Shown: in pieces, positions 35,120 through 43,525 of the stretch
How positions within the stretch are numbered: the first letter of the stretch is position 1
Layout: the number at the start of each line of letters is the position of its first letter
Assembly: GCF_001514495.1 (NCBI RefSeq)
Contig: NZ_BCNM01000002.1
Coordinates: forward strand, 330,781 to 394,780
From: Paenibacillus pabuli NBRC 13638
Lineage (GTDB): Bacteria > Bacillota > Bacilli > Paenibacillales > Paenibacillaceae
Reading direction: 5' to 3'
Length of the DNA stretch: 64,000 nt
Position numbers and translations under genes: made by a program
Notes under the pieces: model-generated
Databases searched by the model: none
Told to the model about the DNA's origin: nothing
What the model saw: only the letters and a program-made list of their open reading frames with translations

Positions 35120-36840
35120 CACCCCAACAAAGCCAGCTCGATCTGACCCACAATCCCGTTAACACCTATCGGCCCATAACAGCCGATCCATGTTGCAGCA
35201 TCAACAGAATGTACGTGCTGTTCCTCACCCCCATCAAGCATTTCCAAGACACGCTGCTCTGTGGCAGATATTCCATCTTGCATAAGCTCATTACTCAGCA
35301 AAAAGTAGTGGCTAGCTTGTACTGCAGGTAATCTATCAACCGAGATATGATAGGCCGTGTCGGATGTATCTGCCACAAATAACGGAACGGGCAGGCCCAG
35401 ATCCCGGTACAGCACAGCGCCTGTGCGATGAGCAGCAGAATGGACGCGCACGAGGGAATCGAGTGGACGAATCAATGCCACACTTTTTCCTGCCAATACC
35501 GGAGCCAATTCCTCAGACAGCAAAGCCGTTCGATGGTGATAATCCGCGATAATCTGCTTGGCCTCTGTTCGCTTGCCTGTCAGTTCACCGAATAGACTCA
35601 GGATGGTCTGCCAGTTTTCATTACGCTTGAACATGAGAACTGGAGCGATCCGGCTTAGCCGTTCAACGTGCTGATCATGGACTTCGGTGCAAATAATTAG
35701 GTCCGGCGACAGTCGTTCCACCGCAGGCAGATCGGGATATTCATACGTGCCTAGTAATTCGGTATGCTGAAGTTCTGCCCGGAGTGATTGAGGGAACATT
35801 AACACTGCACTTCCTACTCCTACACTTCCTGCCGGAGACAACCCAAGCGCAAGCAGATGATCGGCATATTGAACATCCAGTACGGCGATACGCTGTGGTG
35901 GTTCGGTCACTTGATATTCACCTCGCTTATGGCAGATCACAGGGCCATGGTCCGACTCATACGAAGAAGCCGTACGATTCTGCAGCAAGGAATGAGCATA
36001 GTCTGTATCCGTTCTCGAAGCGGCCGCAAGCCGGTAATGCAGCGGTGGGACCCCATAATATTTCTTAAACGCCCTGCTGAAATAATACATGTCGCGATAT
36101 CCCATTTTGTCAGCAATTTCCCCAATAGAAGCATCCGTATGACGCAGCATTCGCGAGGCACTCTCCATGCGCAGCTGAATGACGTATTCCATTGGTCCGA
36201 GCTCTTTCTCCTGTTTGAACCGTCGCTGCAACTGTCTTACACTGCATCCCGCAAGGGCTGCCAGCTCTTTCAGCTCTAGGTTCTGGCGATAATGCGAGGT
36301 TATATAGGAAGCGACAACATCCACCATATCGGACTCCGCTCCCCCCTGACCACGCTCATACGCCATGATCAGCTCGTAGATCATGCCCTGGAGCAGCGCA
36401 TTGGCGTGAAATCGTTCCAGCCCTTCGCCACGACGCCATTTGGCAACGATTTTTTCCGCATTCTCGATCCATTCCGCTTGGGTCACCGGATTCTGGACAA
36501 ACGAAGTTTGCAGTGGGTGTTTACGATACGAAGGCAACACAAGAGAGGCTCCCTCCATGGAAGAAGCCTTATACATGATTACGATATAATGAATGTCGTC
36601 TGACCTGGCCGTCAGCATAAAGGATGTCCCCTCCACCACATGACAGGCAAAAGAAGCTCCAATGTGGCAACCCTGACCATCCATTGCAAGCTCCCCTTCC
36701 CCTCCGCATGCCAGCAGCAAGACATTTGAAGTTAATTCCGTTTCGCGTAGAACGCTGCCCGTCTGCAAAGTACCGCTATACCCGTCAAGCATCTTGATCG
36801 CCTTATCACTCCATAGACTTGTCTGTTCTTGCAGCGGCAT
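35119..36840 (-). CDS. AraC-family regulator fused to a siderophore-binding-like domain (Btr-like)
   Basis: About 573 residues. A cupin-like start, then two helix-turn-helix units of AraC type (LELKELAALAGCSVRQLQRR and GEIADKMGYRDMYYFSRAFK), then a C-terminal half that is a FeuA/FhuD-like iron-siderophore-binding domain (AVLDVQYADHLLALGL, TWIGCYGPIGVNGIV). Such fusions (Bacillus Btr) sense the ferric siderophore inside the cell and activate uptake genes. ATG at 36840 chosen (AGGAG 9 bases upstream). Follows FhuF-like and binding-protein genes. A dead copy lies at 31430. Confidence 0.9.
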   Translation of the reverse strand: MPLQEQTSLWSDKAIKMLDGYSGTLQTGSVLRETELTSNVLLLACGGEGELAMDGQGCHIGASFACHVVEGTSFMLTARSDDIHYIVIMYKASSMEGASLVLPSYRKHPLQTSFVQNPVTQAEWIENAEKIVAKWRRGEGLERFHANALLQGMIYELIMAYERGQGGAESDMVDVVASYITSHYRQNLELKELAALAGCSVRQLQRRFKQEKELGPMEYVIQLRMESASRMLRHTDASIGEIADKMGYRDMYYFSRAFKKYYGVPPLHYRLAAASRTDTDYAHSLLQNRTASSYESDHGPVICHKRGEYQVTEPPQRIAVLDVQYADHLLALGLSPAGSVGVGSAVLMFPQSLRAELQHTELLGTYEYPDLPAVERLSPDLIICTEVHDQHVERLSRIAPVLMFKRNENWQTILSLFGELTGKRTEAKQIIADYHHRTALLSEELAPVLAGKSVALIRPLDSLVRVHSAAHRTGAVLYRDLGLPVPLFVADTSDTAYHISVDRLPAVQASHYFLLSNELMQDGISATEQRVLEMLDGGEEQHVHSVDAATWIGCYGPIGVNGIVGQIELALLG

Positions 36841-36884
36841 TTCTCTCATCTCCTGACAAAAGCAAAGGTTAATGGTTGCTGTTG

Positions 36885-37661
36885 TCATTTTAATTGAGAT
36901 TTATTCTCATTGTCAATTTTCGGACATTTGCGGCAATATTCCCCTGACATCTGGTAGTAAAAACAACAGGTAATGCGCTCTCTTTTCGCGACGGGAACAT
37001 TGTCCTTACAATCGGTGAATCGGGTCAACGGATTCTTTCTCACACCGAATACTTGCCCGGATGCCACTTGCGTCAGATATGAAAAGTCCGCCTGGATGTG
37101 CTCACGTTCCTGCTCTACCTCGTCTTCATCAGGGGTGAATAGCGGGCCAATGCGTACCATGATATTCTCCCAGAGGATACTCATCGAAAGAGGTGCAATC
37201 GCAGCAAGTGTCTTTAACAGCGGTGTAAGCTGTAATGCAAACATCTCCTCCAGCATCTTTTCCCGCCAGACTCCCCTGTCCCCCGTTAGTGCCTCTGCCT
37301 GAAGCCCCTTTACCGCTAGAAAAGGAAATCGTGTACCGCCCTCATTCGCTGAGAGCGCCGGATGATAGAGGAAGCTGTTCTCCAGCTGAAAGGTAACATG
37401 CTGATGATGAAAAGTCATCGCGGTCACCAGCGGAGCGGTCCACAGATAGCCAATTCGTTTGGCTAACATGGAAGCGGCAACCTTCATGTCAGGCGCATCG
37501 ATATACTCCTGAAACCAGCTTATATACTCCCGGCATGCCGCTTCTTCATGCAGTTCACTCAAAGCAATGGTACGGACACTATGTTCAGGCGGCTCACCAA
37601 GCAAAATCGAATGATCCTCCACTGTCTCTTTCCATAAGTCTGTCGAGAGATACGTGTTCAT
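36885..37661 (-). CDS. FhuF-like ferric-siderophore reductase
   Basis: 258 residues. The C-terminal C232-C233-x9-C243-x2-C246 (ITCCFYYQ...YCRKC) is the [2Fe-2S] ligand pattern of FhuF-type reductases that release iron from imported siderophore. Its start ATG overlaps the end region of the binding-protein gene (stop at 37663), so the two are coupled. The presence of this gene between the binding protein and the regulator makes a compact siderophore-use operon. No permease/ATPase genes are seen here. Confidence 0.85.
   Translation of the reverse strand: MNTYLSTDLWKETVEDHSILLGEPPEHSVRTIALSELHEEAACREYISWFQEYIDAPDMKVAASMLAKRIGYLWTAPLVTAMTFHHQHVTFQLENSFLYHPALSANEGGTRFPFLAVKGLQAEALTGDRGVWREKMLEEMFALQLTPLLKTLAAIAPLSMSILWENIMVRIGPLFTPDEDEVEQEREHIQADFSYLTQVASGQVFGVRKNPLTRFTDCKDNVPVAKRERITCCFYYQMSGEYCRKCPKIDNENKSQLK
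36896..36910. promoter_or_regulatory. Fur-box-like palindrome before the regulator gene
   Basis: TGAGATTTATTCTCA is a 7-1-7 type palindrome close to TGATAATNATTATCA (most positions conserved). It lies within the end of the FhuF-like gene, about 55 bases before the regulator start, so it could control a separate promoter for the regulator. Confidence 0.5.
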
Positions 37662-37662
37662 A

Positions 37663-38703
37663 TTAATTCGATCCGAGCAGGGCTTCCGATGCCTGATCTA
37701 CAATAAGATTAATGGCAAGTGGACCATAATAAGCGATCCAAAGTGTAGAATTCACATCATATGCACGGTTATTTTTGACTGCATCAAGGGATTTCCATAC
37801 TGAATTGCTCACCATAGCCTCTGCTTCTGCGGCAAACAACTCATCCGACAGCACAAAATAACGATCCGCCCCAATCTCAGGAACCTTCTCCATCGAGATT
37901 TCAACGGAGGTATCATCCTTGATTTCCTTAACGAGTTCAGGCATGTTTAAGCCCAAATCCTGATACAGAATACCGCCTGTGCGATGCTCGATACCATGAA
38001 CACGAATGCCTTCTTTTCTCGGACGAATAAGGGCTACCGTTTCATCTCCCATTTTCTCTGACAGCTTCGCCTTCAGCCCAGCGACTTTGTCCTCATACGC
38101 TTTACGCACCGTCTCTGCATCATCCTGTTTGTCTGTAATCTTAGCGACCGTTGCTAACGTATCACGCCAATCTTCGTAGAAGTCGAGTACGAGGGTAGGT
38201 GCAATTTTGCTGACATTCTCATACTGTTTCTCCTGGAAGTCAGTCATGATGATCAGATCCGGGTCTAGGGCTACAATCGCTTCCAGATTGGGCTCATCCC
38301 GTGTACCCAGAACCTGTACGTCCCCCAGCTGATCGCCTAAGTATTCTGGAAAATTCGTATTACCTTCAGCGATAACACTGCCTGCCGGCTTCTCGCCAAC
38401 GGCTAACATTTGATCAAGAAACTTAACATCAAGCACAGCAATTTTCTTTGGTTTTTCGTTTAGCGTCAGCTCACCCTTCATGTGTTTGATCGTTATGGGA
38501 AAAGCTCCGGCAGTCTGAGTTTCTGCATTCGCAGGTGTCTCTGCCGGCGTTGCCGCAGACGGCTTGCCGTTATCTGTACCTGCTCCGGCACCGCAAGCCG
38601 TCAGTACAAGAATAAGGGCCAGCATCAAGCCCATTAATAATCGTGATTTGTGGGCAGCATAAGCCTTGCTTCCGGCCGCTTGCCCCTTTGTTCCTTTATT
38701 CAT
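37663..38703 (-). CDS. Iron-siderophore-binding lipoprotein
   Basis: 346 residues. Long N-terminus then signal peptide with lipobox LTAC (LALILVLTACGAG). The mature part has the FeuA/FhuD-like class III binding-protein pattern: KIAVLDVKFLDQMLAVGEKP, LDPDLIIMTDFQE and IAYYGPLAINLIVDQASEAL at the end. It captures the ferric siderophore at the cell surface. A perfect Fur box lies just upstream and AAGGGGG before ATG. Its C-terminal domain is clearly related to the sensor domain of the downstream regulator. Confidence 0.93.
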   Translation of the reverse strand: MNKGTKGQAAGSKAYAAHKSRLLMGLMLALILVLTACGAGAGTDNGKPSAATPAETPANAETQTAGAFPITIKHMKGELTLNEKPKKIAVLDVKFLDQMLAVGEKPAGSVIAEGNTNFPEYLGDQLGDVQVLGTRDEPNLEAIVALDPDLIIMTDFQEKQYENVSKIAPTLVLDFYEDWRDTLATVAKITDKQDDAETVRKAYEDKVAGLKAKLSEKMGDETVALIRPRKEGIRVHGIEHRTGGILYQDLGLNMPELVKEIKDDTSVEISMEKVPEIGADRYFVLSDELFAAEAEAMVSNSVWKSLDAVKNNRAYDVNSTLWIAYYGPLAINLIVDQASEALLGSN

Positions 38704-38729
38704 AATGAATCCCCCTTATGTATAATACT

Positions 38730-38748
38730 GATAATGATTTTCATTATC
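38730..38748. promoter_or_regulatory. Fur box
   Basis: GATAATGATTTTCATTATC, a 19-bp near-perfect match to the classical Fur operator, 27 bases upstream of the binding-lipoprotein start. Predicts iron repression of the operon. Confidence 0.9.
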
Positions 38749-38839
38749 GAAACATAAGGAGAGTATAAACGATCTCCGCATCGCGTTACCATGTACTTTT
38801 GCGACATTTCATCCGGACTAATGCGACATGGCGAGCGAC

Positions 38840-39116
38840 TTATCCTCCCTTTAATTTCTCAGCTATATATGCTTGCAGTCGGTAAATGTCTGAAAGAAGC
38901 TCTTCTTCCTCCGGCGTATTTCCATATTCACCGAGCCAACGTGGTGTGCGGATATGCCACTCGTTTGACAGGTATTGCTGTTCATCCCGGTACGCTATAA
39001 TGTGCTCCAAGAAATACTCCAGATCCGAAAGATTGCTTGCGTTTATCGTTAATGATAGATTTTGTTTTTTCAAGGATCGACTGTAACATGTGCTGGATTT
39101 GATCTTCTGGATTCAT
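38840..39116 (-). CDS. Small gene, frameshifted or overlapping pair
   Basis: A good start (GGGGGAG, 6 bases, ATG 39116) gives MNPEDQIQHMLQSILEKTKS and runs 44 residues. A second frame begins at a TTG (39073) inside it and gives 77 residues including LEYFLEHIIAYRDEQQYLSN and EWHIRTPRWLGEYG, ending 38840. The second looks like the real body. Either one ancestral gene broke near the AAAAAAC run or two small proteins overlap. No family recognised. Confidence 0.45.
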
Positions 39117-39151
39117 AGCGTTCTCCCCCTTGTCCACCAAAATTATAAAAT

Positions 39152-39215
39152 CAAAAAGAGGAAGGCCCTTCTCTATTCCATAGAGAATCAGACAACCTTC
39201 CAATCATTCGAAACA
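39152..39215 (-). terminator. Terminator-like repeat (copy 3 of 3)
   Basis: Same layout as at 28505: GGAAGG..ATTCtct-atAGAGAAT..CCTTCC on the minus strand. Bases in the inner stem have changed in pairs (CCC/GGG to TCT/AGA), so the hairpin is conserved by selection or function. It probably ends transcripts from 39262. Confidence 0.65.
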
Positions 39216-39261
39216 TGAAACATGTATTAACACATCTGATATAGAACTCATCATTTCGAAA

Positions 39262-39567
39262 CTACTCTGGATAGTCCCTTGAGGCCTCGATCAATTTATT
39301 TTCTTCATCAAATATGTTCAGGACTCTCTCAATGTCATTTACTTCATAGCTTCTAACGACAATAAGCTGTTGCATATGAAGACCTGGTGGGTCTATGTCC
39401 GGCCGAGACAAGTTATTTAGCAAGCGTTCTGGTGTATATAAGATGCTCCACCTTCTGGAACCATCATTGAAAACCATCGTGATCTCTATCCAATTCCATT
39501 CTTCGGGATTATCCGATCTCACCTCATCATCAAAATGCCACCTTACCAGCCTTGGTCTTGAATTCAA
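39262..39567 (-). CDS. Unknown 101-residue protein
   Basis: 101 residues starting with TTG at 39567, directly after the stop of the kinase-like gene (39573). Mixed beta/alpha with WNWIEITMVFNDGSRRWSIL. No family recognised. The ribosome site AGAGAGG lies inside the previous gene but about 16 bases off, so start or coupling is uncertain. Same strand as the upstream CPT-like gene. Confidence 0.55.
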   Translation of the reverse strand: MNSRPRLVRWHFDDEVRSDNPEEWNWIEITMVFNDGSRRWSILYTPERLLNNLSRPDIDPPGLHMQQLIVVRSYEVNDIERVLNIFDEENKLIEASRDYPE

Positions 39568-39572
39568 TTCTT

Positions 39573-40169
39573 CTACGATGTTTTTACCTCTCTTCTGCTT
39601 AATTTCTTAAATGCCGAGTATTCTTGATTGGAATTCATATAACTTAATATCTTTTCCGCACATTCAGCTGAGCTAAGCTCTTCCGTGTTCACTTCCAGAT
39701 CATATTCATCATAGGAGTAGATGTAGTCGAACTGGGAATGGGCAAGTCCAATCGCGCGATCTCCCCTGCTCTGCTCTCTTCTGGTGAGTTCTTCTTGCGA
39801 GCAATGCACGCCTACAAACAATATCGGATAATCCGATAGTAAATCATAAAAATCGTTAAACCACTTGTCATTGCTGATGACCGTATCCACGATGACATTC
39901 AAACCCATCTCCGAAAAAAGCTTAATGGTTGCACAGTACAACGAATTGATGGGGTCAAACAGGATATTTGTCATCACATGGGGTTCTACTTCTCTTGTTG
40001 GTTTCATATCTGGATATGTAGTATCGATGAATTGATCATAATTATGCAGAAATTGATCTACAGATAGATGATGAAACGGAATGTCTCCCTGATTTTTCAT
40101 TTCCATCGCGATGCTCGTCTTCCCCGAACTTGACGTTCCGTTCAAAAATATAATGAGTCCTCGTTCCAT
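39573..40169 (-). CDS. Chloramphenicol-phosphotransferase-like P-loop kinase
   Basis: About 198 residues. Walker A in FLNGTSSSGKTSIA at the start, then VGVHCSQEELTRREQSRGDR, a pattern of the CPT family and related small-molecule kinases. The acceptor is unknown; resistance to chloramphenicol should not be assumed. ATG at 40169 has AAGGGTG upstream. Heads a short minus-strand unit with the 101-residue gene. Confidence 0.82.
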   Translation of the reverse strand: MERGLIIFLNGTSSSGKTSIAMEMKNQGDIPFHHLSVDQFLHNYDQFIDTTYPDMKPTREVEPHVMTNILFDPINSLYCATIKLFSEMGLNVIVDTVISNDKWFNDFYDLLSDYPILFVGVHCSQEELTRREQSRGDRAIGLAHSQFDYIYSYDEYDLEVNTEELSSAECAEKILSYMNSNQEYSAFKKLSRREVKTS

Positions 40170-40312
40170 ATCTATCACCCTTATCATTAAAATTGGAAAA
40201 CGCTCAAGCTTTTGAGTCTAAACCAAAAAAATTGACGAATAAACGACCCCGAACCATATTTATTTTTCAACGGAAGCGTTATCAAATATGGGTGAAATGC
40301 TGTTCCACCGAA

Positions 40313-40663
40313 TTACCACTCTCTCCATTGTTCGGTAATATCTTCATCCTCCTCAATGTCTAATCCTGCCAGCCTAGCCGCCTTGTCTATAAAATCAGCC
40401 AATTCTTCACGTTCCATCGTTTCAATAAAGTAACCATTGGCCTCATTCATTTCATTAAACCTAACCACAACTTCTTCTACAGCCTTCATCATGCGCTCGG
40501 AATCTTTCGTTTCTTGTAATGCTATTAATTGGTGCAAATATGTATCCAGGGCTTGATCAGACATGAGTAATCTCTCTTCTGTAAAAATCTCATCTCCGTG
40601 TTTAACCATTCTATCGTTCCATAGTTTCGTTGGTTTTTCATGAAACAAGTTTTGTAATGTCAT
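40313..40663 (-). CDS. DUF5713-like protein
   Basis: About 116 residues. NEMNEANGYFIETMEREELA and the ending EDEDITEQWREW match the conserved parts of DUF5713 as I recall it; function unknown. ATG at 40663 has AAGGG 10 bases upstream. Lies alone with gaps of about 90-140 bases on both sides. Confidence 0.7.
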   Translation of the reverse strand: MTLQNLFHEKPTKLWNDRMVKHGDEIFTEERLLMSDQALDTYLHQLIALQETKDSERMMKAVEEVVVRFNEMNEANGYFIETMEREELADFIDKAARLAGLDIEEDEDITEQWREW

Positions 40664-40755
40664 TGGAATCAATCCCTTCCATATTTAATAATATCTATAT
40701 TTTACCTGTAACCATGTTTACGTACAATCGTTCCCACAATCCGTTCACTTTCATC

Positions 40756-41322
40756 CTATTCGCCCCATAGCCTTGTCACGTTCTCTAATTCCATCTTGTC
40801 AAATTGTAATCGATAAATGTCCGGTTTCTTGGTTTGATTCATAAAATCCAATCCGTAACTCGAATCAAAGTAGTTCATCATCAACGTCATTACATGTCCG
40901 TGTGTGCCGATCGCCAATTTTTTCCCCTTGTATTCTTCTAAAATCTGTTTCAACACGCCCACTGCTCTATTCTGGCAAACCGTGTTCGACTCGCCTCCTG
41001 GAAATGCATAATCAGGGTCATCAAACATCTTCTTCGAAGCAGGCTCGAACTCTTCATCCGCAATCATATCATCTGAAAAATGTCTTTCCCGAAGATCCTC
41101 CATGATCTGAATATCTAATCCTAACGCTGCTGCCACACCTTCTAAGGTTAGAATAGCCCTGGCATAAGGACTTGAGACAATGGAATGTATTCCTTCATTC
41201 GTTAATATTTCCGTTATTCGTTCTGCATTCATCTTGCCCTCCAAAGTAAGCCCCCTCGTTCTTTCCGTTCCTTCCGTATACGGTGACTCCGCATGCCTTA
41301 CCATATAAACGCTGGTCTTCAT
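40756..41322 (-). CDS. Histidine-phosphatase-superfamily protein
   Basis: 188 residues. MVRHAES (R9, H10) at the start is the catalytic motif of the phosphoglycerate-mutase-like histidine phosphatases; SSPYARAILTLEG carries the second arginine, and GTHGHVMTL the second histidine. A cytoplasmic phosphatase of unknown substrate. AAGGAGG precedes ATG. Confidence 0.9.
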   Translation of the reverse strand: MKTSVYMVRHAESPYTEGTERTRGLTLEGKMNAERITEILTNEGIHSIVSSPYARAILTLEGVAAALGLDIQIMEDLRERHFSDDMIADEEFEPASKKMFDDPDYAFPGGESNTVCQNRAVGVLKQILEEYKGKKLAIGTHGHVMTLMMNYFDSSYGLDFMNQTKKPDIYRLQFDKMELENVTRLWGE

Positions 41323-41557
41323 AGGACCCTCCTTGAATTTCTTCTTTCAAAATTTATAGTCACGCTTTAGGTCCTTCAACATATTTTGTCTTTCTGTTCC
41401 AAAAATTAATTAAATGGTGCCACCATATTTTAGATTCTGAATTTAGGATTGATATTCTGTTAGATATTTAATTTACAATAATTTTCAGATATGTGTATAG
41501 TAGAAATGAAGCAAGATGCTTTTAAAAGAAGTTAAATCTAACGGAGAGGATGAGATC

Positions 41558-42160
41558 ATGTCTTTTTTCAAAAAGAAGGTTGTACTAGTCTCTTTATTCG
41601 TATTGTCTATCTCTGCTGTTGTAATCGCTTACTCAAGTGGTCAATCGAAACCGGACGTGCCCATTCATACAGTCGTCAACCTTTCAGCCAACTCCTTAAC
41701 ATTTCATGAAATAGATAAGCTGGATGCGTTCGCTGAACTGATCGTCATTGGTTATGCCACAGAAGATTTCAAAGATCGAGAGCATGTTATTACTGCATTT
41801 GATGATGGAACCATGCAATCCTTTCACACCAATACAAACATCAAGATTGAAAAGATATTGATGAAACCCGAAGATTTCCATTCAGATCAGAACGAATTAA
41901 CAATCATCGAACCCATTAGCCTGGAAGGAGACGTTAAATATACAGCTGATGACTATGTAGAACTACAGAAGAGTGATACAAGTGTGCTCTTCTTGATGAA
42001 AAACTCCTTTGGTGATTATGGATTAATCAATGAGAATTTAGGCAAATTCAGCCTTGAAGGGATAAGTCAATATAGTGTACCTCAATCCTCCACTGCACAA
42101 GAGTTATCAGAATACGAAACATTTCGTAACTCTGTCATGAAGAAGTACCATTTGAATTAA
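41558..42160 (+). CDS. Unknown exported or anchored protein
   Basis: About 201 residues from ATG 41558 (GGAGAGG upstream). An N-terminal hydrophobic segment (VVLVSLFVLSISAVVIAYSS) acts as signal or anchor. The rest is a soluble domain with DAFAELIVIGYATEDFKDRE and no catalytic motif. Pattern similar to small cell-envelope proteins of Paenibacillus. Only plus-strand gene in this neighbourhood; no operon. Confidence 0.75.
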   Translation: MSFFKKKVVLVSLFVLSISAVVIAYSSGQSKPDVPIHTVVNLSANSLTFHEIDKLDAFAELIVIGYATEDFKDREHVITAFDDGTMQSFHTNTNIKIEKILMKPEDFHSDQNELTIIEPISLEGDVKYTADDYVELQKSDTSVLFLMKNSFGDYGLINENLGKFSLEGISQYSVPQSSTAQELSEYETFRNSVMKKYHLN

Positions 42161-42335
42161 GGTTTTCATCACATCTTAACTGTTGGTTTAGACTATCCCT
42201 ATAGCGGTCGTTAAATTCCCTCTTACTTAAATCGTCCCTACATTAGAGCTTTATGTTAAATGATGAAATTATGGATTTATGTCTAAAATCATTCGGTACC
42301 ACTGTAATCTCCTCCTGTTGAGCCAGAAGTTGAAA

Positions 42336-42475
42336 TCAAATGTCCGTCATTTCAATAATTGCTTCGGGCATCTCTGGTTGTTTTAATAAATAACCCACTT
42401 TAAAATACCATATAGTACTAAATACAACGACAAAAAGTATAATGATAGCAATAATAGACTTCTTTTTTTATTCAC
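42336..42475 (-). pseudogene. Small membrane protein with one-base frameshift
   Basis: AAGGAG lies 8 bases before GTG 42475, starting VNKK. A run of seven A follows, and the coherent frame after it (KSIIAIIILFVVVFSTIWYF, then KVGYLLKQPEMPEAIIEM) is shifted relative to the start. So a one-base change in the A run separates start and body, unless slippage restores the frame. One membrane helix; function unknown. Confidence 0.5.
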
Positions 42476-42554
42476 AATTCTTACTCCTTACATCTACAGT
42501 CTACCTAAATTTCTTTTCTAAACCTGTGTTTCAAATAGTACTTACCCTGCGCGA

Positions 42555-42690
42555 TCAACATCTGAAAACGGTCTTGGATTCGACCATCCATTCATAGACC
42601 TCGTCAACCGTTCTCCATCCGATATTTGTGGTTTCGTCTCCTATTTCCAAAAGTTCCCCTTCCACTTTACAAATTAGCGAATGCTGGGAT
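42555..42690 (-). pseudogene. C-terminal gene fragment
   Basis: About 45 open codons without a start, ending at TGA (42555-42557): KVEGELLEIGDETTNIGWRT then VDEVYEWMVESK. Reads as genuine protein but the 5' part is absent. Bases 42670-42715 resemble eroded middle parts of a cassette site. Confidence 0.4.
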
Positions 42691-42731
42691 GCCCGACTGC
42701 ATCTACTTCTCCTTAATTTATTCTACCTATT

Positions 42732-43037
42732 CTAGTTTCTAGATTTTAATATGTATTTTTTGTCTCTTGCCCGCTCATTTATTTCTTTAAGCAAGTTCTC
42801 TTTATAAATTGAAGTACTAAATGGAATTTCTCTATGGTTTTCATCTGGATAGATATTCTCTGCATAGATAATAAAGTTGGTTACATCCATCTTCTTAATG
42901 ATGAAATAATTCCCCTCGAACTCACCGTTACGAATGTGAACGGAATCGATGAAATCAAATATAGCCTCATAACGTTCTTGTGATGAAATCTCATCTTCTA
43001 AAAAACGTTTGATGACTTCCTGGCTATTAATCAACAT
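42732..43037 (-). CDS. Unknown 101-residue cassette protein
   Basis: 101 residues, soluble, mixed alpha/beta (FEGNYFIIKKMDVTNFIIYA). No family recognised. AAAGGA precedes ATG. Lies directly after the site at 43081, and is the lowest intact member of the 42.7-44.8 kb cassette group. AT-rich like other cassettes. Confidence 0.7.
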   Translation of the reverse strand: MLINSQEVIKRFLEDEISSQERYEAIFDFIDSVHIRNGEFEGNYFIIKKMDVTNFIIYAENIYPDENHREIPFSTSIYKENLLKEINERARDKKYILKSRN

Positions 43038-43080
43038 TTCTCACTTCCTTTATTGTTTTTTTCAGGATTTCAAGAGTTTC

Positions 43081-43236
43081 ATATAACGTTGTGTATTCAC
43101 GAACCCTCACTGGCGTAAGCGCGTAAGCGAAGGTCGGACGGACTTAGCCAGTGCAGGGTTGTCGCCTGATTCAGCTTCCCCGAAATCCCTCCTGGCGACC
43201 GAGGCGAATGCCCGATGTGTGAATATGGTGTTATGA
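43081..43236 (-). repeat. attC-like cassette site
   Basis: ATATAAC ... GTTATGA. Outer arm TATTCAC/GTGAATAT; arms AACCCTCACTGGC...GCCAGTGCAGGGTT, GTCGCC...GGCGAC with CTTCCCCGAAAT in its loop, and GGC-gaat-GCC. Confidence 0.9.
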
Positions 43237-43250
43237 GATCGTGATGTCTT

Positions 43251-43319
43251 CTACAAAATACTTTCAAATATCTTACTAGAATATGGTTTTAATAATGCTC
43301 TTACTGTATTTCGAATCAT
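43251..43319 (-). CDS. Possible 22-residue peptide in a minimal cassette
   Basis: The only frame in the 128 bases between two complete sites: MIRNTVRALLKPYSSKIFES then IL, with AGGAG 11 bases upstream. An alternative ATG five bases further up gives 16 residues in another frame. It may also be noncoding. Cassettes of this size are notable. Confidence 0.3.
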   Translation of the reverse strand: MIRNTVRALLKPYSSKIFESIL

Positions 43320-43364
43320 CTTGCATAATCTCCTACTATAAATGTTTTATAACTACATCACTTT

Positions 43365-43512
43365 CACATAACGTTGTTGTATTCACTAATTCCATTCTCC
43401 TTAGATAGCTCGTATCTTAAAGGAATGGATGTGTCCAGCTGCTGTCACTTCCCCGAAAAGCATCTGCCGGACCGAATGCCGAATGGCGCGAAGCTTGAAT
43501 ATTTTGTTATAC
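43365..43512 (-). repeat. attC-like cassette site
   Basis: CACATAAC ... GTTATAC. First arm ATTCCATTC...GGAATGGAT, middle CAGCTGCTG..CTTCCCCGAAAAGCATCTG, third CGAATGCCGAATGGCGCG. The outer arm TATTCA is matched by TGAATAT. Confidence 0.82.
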
Positions 43513-43525
43513 GAAGCACTTCTCA

